NCBI GenBank assembly: GCA_028280735.1
Contig: JANQLH010000444.1
Location: 1 to 40,457 of the forward strand
Length of the DNA: 40,457 bases
Direction: 5' to 3'
From: SAR324 cluster bacterium
GTDB lineage: Bacteria > SAR324 > XYD2-FULL-50-16
In this document: one piece after another, positions 15,399-24,700 of the stretch
Layout: every line of letters starts with the position of its first letter
How positions within the stretch are numbered: the first letter of the stretch is position 1
Position numbers and translations under genes: made by a program
Notes under the pieces: model-generated
The model's database searches: none
What the model was told of the DNA's origin: nothing
Seen by the model: only the letters and a program-made list of their open reading frames with translations

Positions 15399-16815
15399 CA
15401 CTGCCGGACACTCTAAGGTCGACCTTCCTTTTATCGGCAATTTCAAAAAGACGCTTAATAATTTGCTCCGATTCCGGTTTAAAGTAGGATAAGGTCATGG
15501 TGGCGCAATGATAACCAAATTTTATGGTTTCAGGGTCCGCATTGTCGTTAAGGTAAGCATTTTCTTCGGCCATTTCAGCTGTTCTAAGCAAAATTCTCGC
15601 TTCCGCGGGATTATTCGCGTTTTGCTTGATTGTTGATCGTACGATTTGTCTGCCATAAAGAAATAACGCCAGGATTTGTTTCGGAACAGTCGGTGAACCA
15701 ATGACCTTGGAAATTCGAAGTTGTATATAAGCACTATCGATATTGACGTTGGCGACCATTATCTTGCTTTGGTGGTCGTTCGGCAAAGCATCGCACAAGC
15801 GACTGGCAATGGGTTGGAATATAGGAATTTGGGAAAGAACGTTTAAATAGATCCGCACCAGGAAACGATTTAATTTGACAGTACCAGGTCCGATTTTTTC
15901 ATTTTCAGCTCCCGGTTTGGCATTAAAGGTTTTTGACACTGCCAGGCCGGTCATGGAAACAAAGGGATAACCGAAGCCATTTAACTTTAGGGTAACGTTG
16001 TTAATGGTCTTTTTAAGTTTGGTTTGTCCAAGCAGCACATTCAATAGTTTCAGATCCCGATTCAAGGAATTGACCCGGATTGAGTTTTGAGAACGATGTT
16101 CTTCTTTAAGTTTTCTGGATCGTTCGAGAAACAGTCTCTTAAGTGCTTCCAGGTAGAGGAAATAAATATCGATGAGGATATCGATACCAAAGGTGGTGAG
16201 ATATCTGTTAGCAACCAATTGTCCGGTTTCCTTCAAGGCTGCTCCAAGAGAAGAGACGCGTTCGTCAACGGAACGATGAGGCAGGCAACCATCACGACTG
16301 GTGAGGATTGCGTCCATCATCTTCAGATTATCATCGGTGGGGTATTTCTTTTTGAGTTTTTCAATTTCTATTCGCAGTCCGATCTGGTTTTTATCCGATT
16401 CTTTTTTACCTTCTTTGGCTTTTTTACTAAGGCTTTTTCGCTTCTCCTCCAGCAGTTCTTTTTTCGATTTTGGTGCTGAAGATCCTTCGGGAGCGACTTC
16501 TCCATCATCAGGTATGGCCGCTGAGGAGCTGAATTTGCTGTCTTTTAGATCGCCTACTTTTTTTCGCAAGCGGACAATCTCCGGGCGTTCCATTTCTTTG
16601 ACACGGGAACTGCCGAATATCCCTCTGACGCTGCTTCCGACTTTACCCAAAAAGCCGCCGGCGGACGAACCAGGGCCTTTGGCAGCATCTCCGCTGATAG
16701 TTAAAAAACGCCTGTTGTAGGGTATCAGTTCGTCTATCGGATCTAGTTCTTCCGAAACATACCCGGAATTGGAACGACCTGGTTTTTGCACTTTTATTCT
16801 TTTTGATCCGGCCAC
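15388..16815 (-). CDS. Unrecognised 475-residue protein paired with the kinase-like membrane protein
   Basis: It starts at a GTG (16815). The N-terminal 150 residues are low in complexity: basic head KRIKVQKPGR, glycine/serine-rich KGPGSSAGGFLGKVGSS, then a Lys/Glu-rich, probably coiled-coil part (KSKKELLEEKRKSLSKKAKE). From about 150 it becomes a folded, mostly helical domain (DILIDIYFLYLEALKRLF; KQILALFLYGRQIV) without signal peptide or clear membrane spans. The frame stays open 17 codons upstream of the GTG with protein-like content but no usual start. Its end overlaps the first possible starts of the downstream kinase-like gene, so equal expression and a complex are likely. I know no family for it. 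Confidence 0.75.
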   Translation of the reverse strand: MAGSKRIKVQKPGRSNSGYVSEELDPIDELIPYNRRFLTISGDAAKGPGSSAGGFLGKVGSSVRGIFGSSRVKEMERPEIVRLRKKVGDLKDSKFSSSAAIPDDGEVAPEGSSAPKSKKELLEEKRKSLSKKAKEGKKESDKNQIGLRIEIEKLKKKYPTDDNLKMMDAILTSRDGCLPHRSVDERVSSLGAALKETGQLVANRYLTTFGIDILIDIYFLYLEALKRLFLERSRKLKEEHRSQNSIRVNSLNRDLKLLNVLLGQTKLKKTINNVTLKLNGFGYPFVSMTGLAVSKTFNAKPGAENEKIGPGTVKLNRFLVRIYLNVLSQIPIFQPIASRLCDALPNDHQSKIMVANVNIDSAYIQLRISKVIGSPTVPKQILALFLYGRQIVRSTIKQNANNPAEARILLRTAEMAEENAYLNDNADPETIKFGYHCATMTLSYFKPESEQIIKRLFEIADKRKVDLRVSGSDVP

Positions 16816-17057
16816 AATGCTTTCATGGAAATAGCGGTTTTCAAGAGAGAAAGGGTTGCTTCCGCTTTAAATCAAACAAATGTTCAAGATGGTTGTCCTA
16901 CAGTGTTTGTTATTCCTGCTCAGCCATCTGTTGATCTGTGATCAGCGTAGTACAACAGGGGTTTTTCAAGCTGATTGCAAAGATCTGTTATCCATTAATA
17001 GCAATTTTTTTGGTAAATTTCTGCAAATACAGAATTATTTATGCAAAAAAGTTAATT

Positions 17058-18104
17058 CTACCGGGCATTGCCAGTCGTTGCTATTCGCAATACCTTGGCA
17101 CCTCTTATTTTTCTGGTCTTTAATTCAAGCAGAGCCAGGTTGGCGTCTTCCAAATGGAACTCCTGGATTTCCGGTCGGATAGGGATGGATGCAGCCAGAT
17201 CCAGAAACTCGACGATGTCCTGTCGGGTTACATTGGCGACACTTTTTATCTCTTTTTCCTGCCAGAGGTGAGATTCGTATTCAAAAGCTTCCAGATAGCT
17301 TCGATCCCTGTTTTCCTTGCGAATGGCGTTAATTACAAGTCGGCCCCCGGGTTTAAGATAGGTCATGGAACGTTCAATCGGTTTCCAGGCCGGGGTAGTA
17401 TCGATTATCGCATTTAACAAAACCGGAGGTTTTTGATCAATATTTCCGGCCCATGTAGCACCCAGTTCCAAAGCAAACTCTCTTTCCGGTTTGCTTCTGG
17501 CAAACACATACACTTCCGATTCTGGGAGTATATGTTTAACCATTTTTAGCACCAAATGCGCCGAGGCGCCAAATCCCATTAAACCCAGGATTTGACCGTT
17601 TTTCATATCCGTTAGTTTTATGGATCGATATCCTATGGCTCCGGCGCAAAGCAATGGGGCTGCTTCGGTATCAGAAATGGAGGATGGAACTGGAACGGCA
17701 AATTGCTCCGGAACACTCATGTATTCTGCATAACCACCATTAAAATCCCTGCCGGTAGCCTGAAATTGGGAACAAAGGTTTTCGTTACCGGCCAGGCAAA
17801 ACTCACAAATACCGCACGCCGAATAAATCCAACCGACACCTACACGATCCCCAATATTATGAAGGTTGGCCTTATCGCCTCGCTTTACCACTTCTCCTAC
17901 AACTTGATGACCTAACACCACCGGCAAAGATGGCGGGGGAGTACGGCCTTCAATTTCGTCCAGTTCGGTGTGGCAAACACCGCAGGTCAGTACTTTTAAC
18001 AGCACTTCCGATTTCCCGGGTTCAGGTTTAGGTATCTCTGCCGACTGCAGCGGCTCTGTATTCAATCCCAAGTCAGTTATTTCATTTAAGATCATCGCTT
18101 TCAT
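17058..18104 (-). CDS. Zinc-dependent alcohol dehydrogenase (AdhP-like)
   Basis: A medium-chain dehydrogenase of 348 residues from the ATG at 18104 (MKAMILNEI), the usual family start; an upstream TTG at 18158 and ATG at 18140 would add 18 or 12 residues. Catalytic zinc ligands are Cys41 (TCGVCH), His66 (LGHQVVG, with Gln instead of the usual Glu) and the Cys in APLLCAGAIGY. The structural zinc site has Cys97, 100, 103 and 111 (CGICEFCLAGNENLC). The nucleotide fold is LGLMGFGASAHLVLK, and FARSKPE after the second strand suggests NADP may be accepted. It should interconvert alcohols and aldehydes. crcB lies upstream on the same strand; no specific pathway context is seen. Confidence 0.88.
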   Translation of the reverse strand: MKAMILNEITDLGLNTEPLQSAEIPKPEPGKSEVLLKVLTCGVCHTELDEIEGRTPPPSLPVVLGHQVVGEVVKRGDKANLHNIGDRVGVGWIYSACGICEFCLAGNENLCSQFQATGRDFNGGYAEYMSVPEQFAVPVPSSISDTEAAPLLCAGAIGYRSIKLTDMKNGQILGLMGFGASAHLVLKMVKHILPESEVYVFARSKPEREFALELGATWAGNIDQKPPVLLNAIIDTTPAWKPIERSMTYLKPGGRLVINAIRKENRDRSYLEAFEYESHLWQEKEIKSVANVTRQDIVEFLDLAASIPIRPEIQEFHLEDANLALLELKTRKIRGAKVLRIATTGNAR

Positions 18105-18268
18105 GGAGCGTCCCGCTTTTAGGATGGTTGTCTGCAACATGTAATTTTGATTTTTCAACAGTGATCATGCCTTTGGATATCATAGTGTCAGATTTCGGTA
18201 AAAGGTCATGAATGCTTTCCCCATAATCCGGGCATGGAGGCGCTTGCCTTTGTAGTTTTGCGACATGA

Positions 18269-18649
18269 CTAGATCGATTTGGCCAAGTGAAGTCCCAATA
18301 AGCAGAGAGTAATACAAATGATGGCACTGCCAAGAATATTGGCTGAAGCCCGTACAATATCTCCTTCCTGCAAAAGAGCAAGGGACTCATAGCTGAAGGT
18401 TGAAAACGTGGTGAATGCCCCCAGGAATCCAACCAGAATTCCAATTCTGATGGTTTCTTCCACAATCACATGCTCGATCAGAAAACGAGATAAAAAACCC
18501 AGTAAAAAAGAGCCTAAGGCATTTACCACCAATGTACCAAAAGGAAAGGGAGAATTCAGCCATAAAGATAGTTTACCGGCTACCAGGTAACGCGAAACGG
18601 CACCGAAAAACCCACCAACCCCGATAGCAAAAACAAGTGAAAACGACAT
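18269..18649 (-). CDS. crcB: Fluoride channel FluC/CrcB
   Basis: A 126-residue membrane protein with four hydrophobic segments, the normal FluC size. Motifs are GGFFGAVSRY (residues 12-21), GTLVVNALGSFLLGFL (38-53, pore Asn43) and the phenylalanine box GFLGAFTTFSTFSYES (74-89). It works as a dual-topology dimer exporting fluoride. The frame is open further upstream to a GTG at 18808, but those 53 residues do not resemble the family, so the ATG at 18649 is chosen; its ribosome site is weak. I looked for the fluoride riboswitch in the 179 bp upstream and did not recognise it. Confidence 0.9.
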   Translation of the reverse strand: MSFSLVFAIGVGGFFGAVSRYLVAGKLSLWLNSPFPFGTLVVNALGSFLLGFLSRFLIEHVIVEETIRIGILVGFLGAFTTFSTFSYESLALLQEGDIVRASANILGSAIICITLCLLGLHLAKSI

Positions 18650-18799
18650 CAATCCGATAAGTTGATAAAGATTGTTGGATGTAGAACCTATTTCCCGGGA
18701 AACCGGGTGGTTGCAAAGCTTTTTATTCCCTGAAAGCCTATCCAAATGCTGAGAAAAGGTCAAAAAAGGCCAGAAAAGCAGGATAAAGCGGAAGGAGGC

Positions 18800-18818
18800 A
18801 CCGGGCACTAAGCCCGGT
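18800..18818. repeat. ACCGGGC/GCCCGGT hairpin after the decarboxylase gene
   Basis: Perfect seven-base GC-rich arms (18800-18806, 18812-18818) around a five-base loop, 10 bp after the stop of the diaminopimelate decarboxylase gene. No T-run follows on either strand, so intrinsic termination is doubtful; it may protect mRNA ends. Confidence 0.5.
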
Positions 18819-18828
18819 AAATAGATGT

Positions 18829-20094
18829 TTATGCAGAAAATGCTTTTGATGCATTCAGGTCAAGAGTGCAGAAATAATCGTCCAAGGTTTCTGCCCGGCG
18901 GATTTCAAGAACCGAATTGTCGGTTCTGAGTAACAGTTCCGCTGATCTGAGTTTTCCGTTGTAGTTGAAGCCCATAGCGTGGCCGTGGGCTCCGGCGTCA
19001 TGAATGACCAGAATATCGCCGATATCTATTTTCGGGAGATTGCGGTTTACCGCAAACTTATCGTTGTTCTCGCAGAGACTGCCCGTTACGTCGTAAACAT
19101 GATCCAAAGGAGCATCTTCTTTTCCCGTCACAGTGATATGGTGGTATGCATTGTATAACCCCGGTCTCATTAAATTTGCCATGCAGGCATCCAGTCCCAC
19201 GTAGTTTCTGTAGATCTCTTTTTTATGCAGTACTTCGGACACCAGGTATCCGTATGGTCCGGTGACCATCCTTCCGCATTCCATAAAAATCTTCAGCGGA
19301 TGCAGCTGATTGGAAACGATCTTTTCGTCGTAAAGCTTTTTAATTCCGTTGCTGACAAGATCTAAATCGACAGCTGATTGTTCCGGTTTGTAGGGGATAC
19401 CGATTCCGCCGCTAAGGTTGACGAACTCAAGCCTGATATCGATTTGCTCCTTCAGCTCGATGGCTAATTCAAACAGCATATTGGCAGTGTCCACGAAGAA
19501 TTGTGGATTTAACTCATTGGAAGCAACAAAGGTGTGAATACCGAAGCGTTTGGCTCCCATATCGCGGACCTTTTTAAATCCTTCAAAGATCTGCTCCCTC
19601 GTGAATCCATATTTGGATTCTTCCGGATCTCCGATTATAAAATTTCCCTTCCTCAACTTACCCGGGTTATAGCGAAAAGAGATCAGCTCCGGGATTCCGG
19701 CATGCTTTTCCAGAAAATCGATATGACTGATATCATCCAGGTTGATGGTAGCGCCCAGTTCCTTTGCTTTAACGAACTCTTCTGCAGGAGTGTCGTTGGA
19801 AGAAAACATGATCTCTTCACCAACAATACCGCATTGCTCGGATAGGATGAGTTCTGAAAGGGAACTGCAGTCCGTACCGAAACCTTCCTTGTACAAGATT
19901 TTTAATAAGAATGGATTTGGAGCGGCTTTAACGGCAAAATATTCTTTAAAACCTTCGTTCCAGGAAAAAGCCTTGTTCAGATATCGGGCGTTTTCCACGA
20001 TCGCTTTTTCATCATAGATGTGAAAAGGAGTTGGGTGCTTTTTAATGATTTCCGTAAGTTGTGTCTCACTAAATGGTAAGTTCTTAACTGCCAT
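18829..20094 (-). CDS. lysA: Diaminopimelate decarboxylase-like PLP enzyme
   Basis: A 421-residue fold type III PLP decarboxylase, the normal length for LysA. The PLP lysine is Lys56 in EYFAVKAAPNP; the glycine-rich phosphate loop is NLSGGIGIPY (226-235); MECGRMVTGPYGYL matches the substrate-arginine segment; Cys341 lies in GSLCENNDKFA, where LysA has CESGD, and Tyr near DAGAHGHAMGFNYNG closes the site. The usual HIGS is TFVASNEL here. The expected reaction is meso-diaminopimelate to lysine and CO2. Related decarboxylases for ornithine or carboxynorspermidine are possible. AGGAAG precedes the ATG. A TrpF-like gene ends 76 bp upstream on the same strand. Confidence 0.82.
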   Translation of the reverse strand: MAVKNLPFSETQLTEIIKKHPTPFHIYDEKAIVENARYLNKAFSWNEGFKEYFAVKAAPNPFLLKILYKEGFGTDCSSLSELILSEQCGIVGEEIMFSSNDTPAEEFVKAKELGATINLDDISHIDFLEKHAGIPELISFRYNPGKLRKGNFIIGDPEESKYGFTREQIFEGFKKVRDMGAKRFGIHTFVASNELNPQFFVDTANMLFELAIELKEQIDIRLEFVNLSGGIGIPYKPEQSAVDLDLVSNGIKKLYDEKIVSNQLHPLKIFMECGRMVTGPYGYLVSEVLHKKEIYRNYVGLDACMANLMRPGLYNAYHHITVTGKEDAPLDHVYDVTGSLCENNDKFAVNRNLPKIDIGDILVIHDAGAHGHAMGFNYNGKLRSAELLLRTDNSVLEIRRAETLDDYFCTLDLNASKAFSA

Positions 20095-20170
20095 GTTTCT
20101 TCCTGACTAATTATCTTTGGATTGTTTATAAAAATGTTGAGGAGAGTCTGCTTGTCTGATCAAAGCGGGA

Positions 20171-20836
20171 TCAGTTAAAGTCTGCAGCTCGCACTTCTGC
20201 ACAAAATTGTTTGACCTTGAGTTCATCAAGGCTGCCTTCTGTTCTGGTTCCGGAACAGACGTCTACTCCGAAAGGTTTTACCACCTGTACGGCTTCATAA
20301 ATGTTCTTGGGATTCAAACCGCCTGCAAGGATAACAGGAAGCGAAACGGCTTCTACAATTTGTCTGCTGGTCAACCAGTCATGAGTACGGCCTGTTCCGC
20401 CCAGCTCTTTGGTTTCTGCCGTGGGATTACCTGAATCCAGCAACAAAGCATCTACCTGGTTTTCAAGAGATTTTGCCTCCAGGATCGATTTTTTTCCACT
20501 GACATGAATTACCTGAACGATCTTGATACCGGGAAGCGCCTGCCTTAAATCAGCATGGGTGCCTTCGACCAAAACATCGCACAATTGAATGGTATTGGTG
20601 TGGCATCGCTTTTGTTGCTCAATAATGGATGAGACGTCCTGTTTACTGGTCAACAAGAACGATGAAACTCCCGGTGGAATTTGTCTGGAGATTTCCGCAA
20701 TAAGTGATTCCTCAATCATACCCGGCCCGCTTGGCATTTCCGAGACCAATCCCAAAGCTGAAGCACCGGCTTTAATAGCTTGTTCCGCTTCCGATAAACT
20801 GGCAATACAACAAATTTTAATACGAGTAACACCCAT
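20171..20836 (-). CDS. Phosphoribosylanthranilate isomerase-like protein, MPSGPG subgroup
   Basis: A 221-residue TIM barrel of the TrpF superfamily. Catalytic Cys9 (RIKICCIAS) and Asp134 (LLLDSG) align with the TrpF pair; GGTGRTHDW (146-154), ILAGGLNP (169-176) and FGVDVCSGTRTEG (189-201) are standard. The difference is loop 1: TrpF has a SPR-Y/F motif whose arginine holds the anthranilate carboxylate; here it is EMPSGPGM (33-40). I recall a subgroup with this loop in many bacteria, found away from trp genes. It may have a substrate other than phosphoribosylanthranilate. AAGGA precedes the ATG and a TTGACA promoter lies upstream. No trp genes are in the window. Confidence 0.8.
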   Translation of the reverse strand: MGVTRIKICCIASLSEAEQAIKAGASALGLVSEMPSGPGMIEESLIAEISRQIPPGVSSFLLTSKQDVSSIIEQQKRCHTNTIQLCDVLVEGTHADLRQALPGIKIVQVIHVSGKKSILEAKSLENQVDALLLDSGNPTAETKELGGTGRTHDWLTSRQIVEAVSLPVILAGGLNPKNIYEAVQVVKPFGVDVCSGTRTEGSLDELKVKQFCAEVRAADFN

Positions 20837-20896
20837 TTTGTCCTTAATAGTTAAAATCCGATTTTTCAGAATCCACTAGGATATTATGAACGAAAA

Positions 20897-20925
20897 AATT
20901 AACATTCGGTAAAAAAAACTGTCAA
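20897..20925 (-). promoter_or_regulatory. Likely promoter for the TrpF-like gene
   Basis: On the minus strand TTGACA (20925-20920) is followed after exactly 17 bases by TTAATT (20902-20897), about 60 bases before the start codon. The -35 is perfect and the -10 weak. Confidence 0.5.
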
Positions 20926-21057
20926 CCCGGTGATTTTTAAGAGGTTGCGTAAGGCGGGTGATTCCCGGCCTTGCCATAAGCTGATGGGAGATCGGATAGA
21001 ATCTGTTCCCGGATGGTCTGCTGAATCAGAAATCTTGCGTAGGGAGGGTAAAGACGC

Positions 21058-21375
21058 TTATACTGCCATTCGATTGTATTTTATCTGGTAACCGGTCAGA
21101 TTGTCATAAAAGACATCCACAGAACTGATAACCTCGGGGTGGAAAGACAAAATTGTATCCTTGTCTTTGTTGTCTATGGTCCAATCATTGATCTTGCAAT
21201 GCTTAAGCAGGTCCAGAATGTCTTGAATCATGTAAGGTGGCAAATGGTTAAAATGCAACACATGGTTATCGCTCTTTAGTGTTGAAGAGATCTGTGATTT
21301 TTCTTCTTGACCCTGAGTAGAACCCAGCAATGAATTAACAACGTCAGAAGTGGTTTTTGCCGTTGAAGCTCCCAT
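21058..21375 (-). CDS. Small hypothetical protein
   Basis: A 105-residue soluble protein from the ATG at 21375, which has AAGG seven bases upstream; an in-frame TTG at 21381 is less likely. The N-terminus is Ser/Thr-rich and probably disordered (ASTAKTTSDVVNSLLGSTQG). The rest looks folded (LPPYMIQDILDLLKHCKIND; ILSFHPEVISSVDVFYDN). No family, signal or membrane segment is recognised. The nearest gene upstream on the strand is the giant sensor kinase, 407 bp away, so it is probably transcribed alone. Confidence 0.55.
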   Translation of the reverse strand: MGASTAKTTSDVVNSLLGSTQGQEEKSQISSTLKSDNHVLHFNHLPPYMIQDILDLLKHCKINDWTIDNKDKDTILSFHPEVISSVDVFYDNLTGYQIKYNRMAV

Positions 21376-21421
21376 ATCCAAACCTTGTTCATCGAATATT
21401 GATTAAACCAAGCGGCAACAA

Positions 21422-21571
21422 TCAGACTGTTACCGGATTCTCAAAGCGGTTTTTAAAGGCCCCGCATAGCTCGGAAATATCAGCAAGTTGAATGCCACCT
21501 GTTTGTTCGCAAGCTTTTAATTTTGTGAAAACAAAAGGTTGAAGCAGGGCCAGGGGTGGAAATTCCGAAGA
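21422..21571 (-). pseudogene. Start-less C-terminal gene fragment
   Basis: On the minus strand 49 codons are open from just after a TAA to a TGA at 21422. The product reads like the end of a real protein (FTKLKACEQTGGIQLADISE followed by LCGAFKNRFENPVTV). The frame contains no ATG, GTG or TTG. It is most simply a 5'-truncated gene, cut next to the 13-base inverted repeat at 21578-21609. No family is assigned. Confidence 0.4.
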
Positions 21572-21577
21572 TTACTA

Positions 21578-21609
21578 TGAGATATTTCTCGGGCTTGAGA
21601 AATATCTCA
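21578..21609. repeat. Perfect 13-base inverted repeat
   Basis: TGAGATATTTCTC (21578-21590) and GAGAAATATCTCA (21597-21609) surround the loop GGGCTT. The stem is AT-rich. On the plus strand a T-rich stretch (CAATTTTTAA) follows 10 bases later; on the minus strand no T-run follows. It lies 174 bp after the sensor kinase gene and next to the gene fragment. Confidence 0.7.
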
Positions 21610-21782
21610 GTGAGTCAATTTTTAACGGCAACTCCCAATATAGCGCCGTTTACATAGGAAGAGGCCTTCGAAGCCAGGAACAGTCCACAGGTGCAATGCA
21701 AAGGGTATATATGGTCTGGTTGTGATTATCAAGAGCTATGTTAGCGGGAGGAGCTGTTTGTGGAAGGGTTGAACCCGGTCAT

Positions 21783-24700
21783 TTAATAATTGACGGGGAG
21801 TTCGAAGAGAAAGGTGGAACCACCGTGTTGATTGTTTTCTGCCCAGATTCTCCCCTTGTGGTCGGTAATAATCTGTTTGGAGATGGATAGACCAAGACCG
21901 GTGCCCCTGATTTTCGATGATGAGGTTTTACTGCTTTGCGTGAACTTTTCGAAGATAGTTTCCAGTTCATCCCCGGGGATACCGACGCCGGAATCCGTTA
22001 TTGAAACCAGAAACATCTTCCCCTGGTTCGATAAGGAGATCTTAATTCCGGATTTTGAATCTGAAAACTTGATTGCATTAGAGAGCAAATTCGTGACAAC
22101 CTGTCTGATCTTTTCTTTATCCATCATTAAAGAATCGGTAAGACCCGTGTTATTAAACTCAAGGGTTATTTCCTTTTCCTCGGCCAACCCGCGAAATTCT
22201 TCAATCACGTCCTGTACAGTTTGCGAAAGCGAGTTTAGTTCAAAGGCATAGACCATCTTTCCCGTTTGTAATTTCGATAGATCAAGCAGGTCATTGATCA
22301 GATCGACCAGTCTGCTGCCGCTGGTTTGTATCTCGGTCAGGTAGCGCTTCATCAGATCGGAAGTGAGCTTTTCTGCCTTGTTGATGCCAATCTTTGCATA
22401 ACCAAGAATGGCATGGACGGGTGTCCGGATCTCATGACTGATATCGGCAATGAAATCGCTTTTCGCCTGATTGGCCTCCTCGGCAATCTCTTTCGCTTCG
22501 ATCAGTTGTTTTTCCATTTCAATACGCCCTGTGATGTCCCTGCCCACGGCTTGATATTCAATGAGTTGCTTGTTTGAATCCAACAGGATACGAATTGTCC
22601 ACTGAACCCAATGGGTTTCTTCAGATACATGAATGGGCATCTCAACCGTTAAGGATTGCCGATCTGAGTTCAGGGCTGCAATTTGAGCTTCAATTTCGGA
22701 TTGTTCTTCAACAGGAATCAATGACAATAAACTGGTCCCGGTTAATTCGCTGTATTGTTTATAGAAATACCTGCAAAATGCCTCGTTAACAAAGGTCAGT
22801 TGATAAAAGGAACCAAAACGACAGATCAGCTCGGTCTGATCCTCAACAATGCCCCTGTAATTCTCTTTTTCTATCTCAAGATCCTTGGTTCTTTCGGATA
22901 ACAGTCTTTCCAGCTCAAGTTGGCGATATCTCAGGGCCCGGGTTCTCAGGTAATAAGTTAGAGTTAAAGCTATCAATGCTCCGGCAACCAACAATACATA
23001 AAACCAGGTTGTCTGGTAAAAAAAGGGTTGTTGTGTAAACGCGGCATACTGACCCGATTCACTCCAAACCATATCGTTGTTTGCTGCCCGAATTCGAAAG
23101 GCGTAATCGCCCGGGGGAAGTGATGTGTAGGATGCCTCTCTAACGGTGGAAGGTTCGGACCAGGTGTCTTCAAATCCTTTCAACATATATTGAAATACCA
23201 CTTTTTCCGGGTTCACATAGCTTAATGCCGTGAACTTAAAAACGATTCTCTTATTCTGCGGAGCAAGGAGATTAAGCTGGTTGGTGTCTATGATATGGTC
23301 GTCAACTTGGATTCGATCAAGGTAGATCGGAGGGGGATTCGGATTGAGCGGAATATCTCCCGGTGCAATAATAGCAATACCATCCATGGTTGGCAGGATC
23401 AGGTCGCCTTTTTTTGATTTTACTCCCCAGGATGTCGGCGTGGTCGATGCCCTTAGCCCATCGCTTGTGTCATAAAGCGTAGTTGAAAGGTTCGAAAGCT
23501 TCCCGTCTGTGTATTGATTCAAGTCTTCCAAGGAAGTACTGAACACGCCAATATTGGCCATCATCCATAAGTGGTTGCGATCATCCTCAATAGCCTGGAA
23601 AATGGAATCACTTTTTAAACCGTGTTTGACTGTGAAATTAAAAAATGTCCCGTTTTTATAGCGGCTAAGTCCTCCATTGGTAGTTATCCACAATGTTTTT
23701 TGGGAGTCTTCAAATATCTTGAATACAATATTTGCTGCCAAACCATCATCGGCTGTAAGGAAAGTAAAGCGTTCATTTTCCAAATAAGCGATGCCGCCTC
23801 CATCGGTGCCGATCCATAGTTTTCCCCCTGAATCCTCAAAAATTGTCATAATATAATCGTTTACCAGACCCGTTGTTCTGGTAAAGGTGGTTACTCCTTT
23901 GGAGTTAATCTTGTTGAGTCCTTTGGACGTTCCGATCCAAAGATTACCTTTGCTGTCTTTCAAACTCACTCGGCATCGATTGCTGGTTAATCCTTGAATG
24001 GTTGAATAGGTCTTGAAACGTCCGTTGTTCAATTCGACCACGCCAAGATTGCTGTATGTGCTGAGCCAAATAGTTCCATTTTTATCCAAGTTGATTTGAC
24101 GAATACGAACATCAGAAAAATAATCCGTTGTTTTGTTTCGAATAAACTGTCCGTTCCTAAAAATGCTTAATCCCGAATCCGTACCGATCCATAGAGTTCC
24201 GTTATCTTCTTCCGCAACAGAGTTTACTTTTTTATGAACCATTCCTTCCGGTGTGGAATAGGTCAAAAACTTTCCGTCACTAAGCTTTGCAAGGCCGCCC
24301 CTGGCTGTGGTGATCCACAGGTTTCCTTCCGTGTCTTCCGCAAGCGAGGTGATGAGATTGTTGTTTAATCCTGCTGCTTCGTTGTATAAGGAAAAAGTAT
24401 CGGAATAAAAGCGATATAGTCCTGAATCCGTTCCAATCCAAAGACTGCCGTATCTTCCCAGCCACATATCATTAATCGATTTGGCAGAAACTCCGGCGGA
24501 AGAGTCAATTCGCTCAAGTATCCCGTTTTTATAAGTAAATAACCCGTGATCCTTGGTGCCCAGCCACAATGTGCCGTTTCTATCTTCAATCATGCTGAGC
24601 AGCACGTAATCGGACATACCACTAAAGGATTCCGGGATTGAAAGCTGGTTTTCCTGCCACTGGTAGATACCGCCTTCTCCGGGACCTATCCAGATTGTCC

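Larger units (their letters stand above)
21382..21782. other. Intergenic region with a gene remnant and a long perfect inverted repeat
   Basis: This 401-bp gap holds a start-less protein-like frame (21422-21571) and a perfect 13-base inverted repeat (21578-21609), both listed separately. The rest, 21610-21782, directly downstream of the sensor kinase stop, shows no hairpin plus T-run and no gene. Confidence 0.5.

Noticed and set aside
16816-17057. Search for a promoter before the 475-residue protein
   Set aside because: TTGCAG and TATTAA are present on the minus strand but about 20 bases apart, too long for a confident promoter.
18650-18808. N-terminal extension of CrcB starting at a GTG
   Set aside because: The added 53 residues are unlike the family, whose members begin where the ATG at 18649 lies.
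18650-18828. Possible fluoride riboswitch before crcB
   Set aside because: The conserved pseudoknot words of the crcB motif were not found; only a GC hairpin belonging to the preceding gene end is present.
20951-20972. AAGGC-GGG / CCC-G-GCCTT hairpin between the small hypothetical and TrpF-like genes
   Set aside because: Short, bulged and without a T-run on either strand; not separable from chance.
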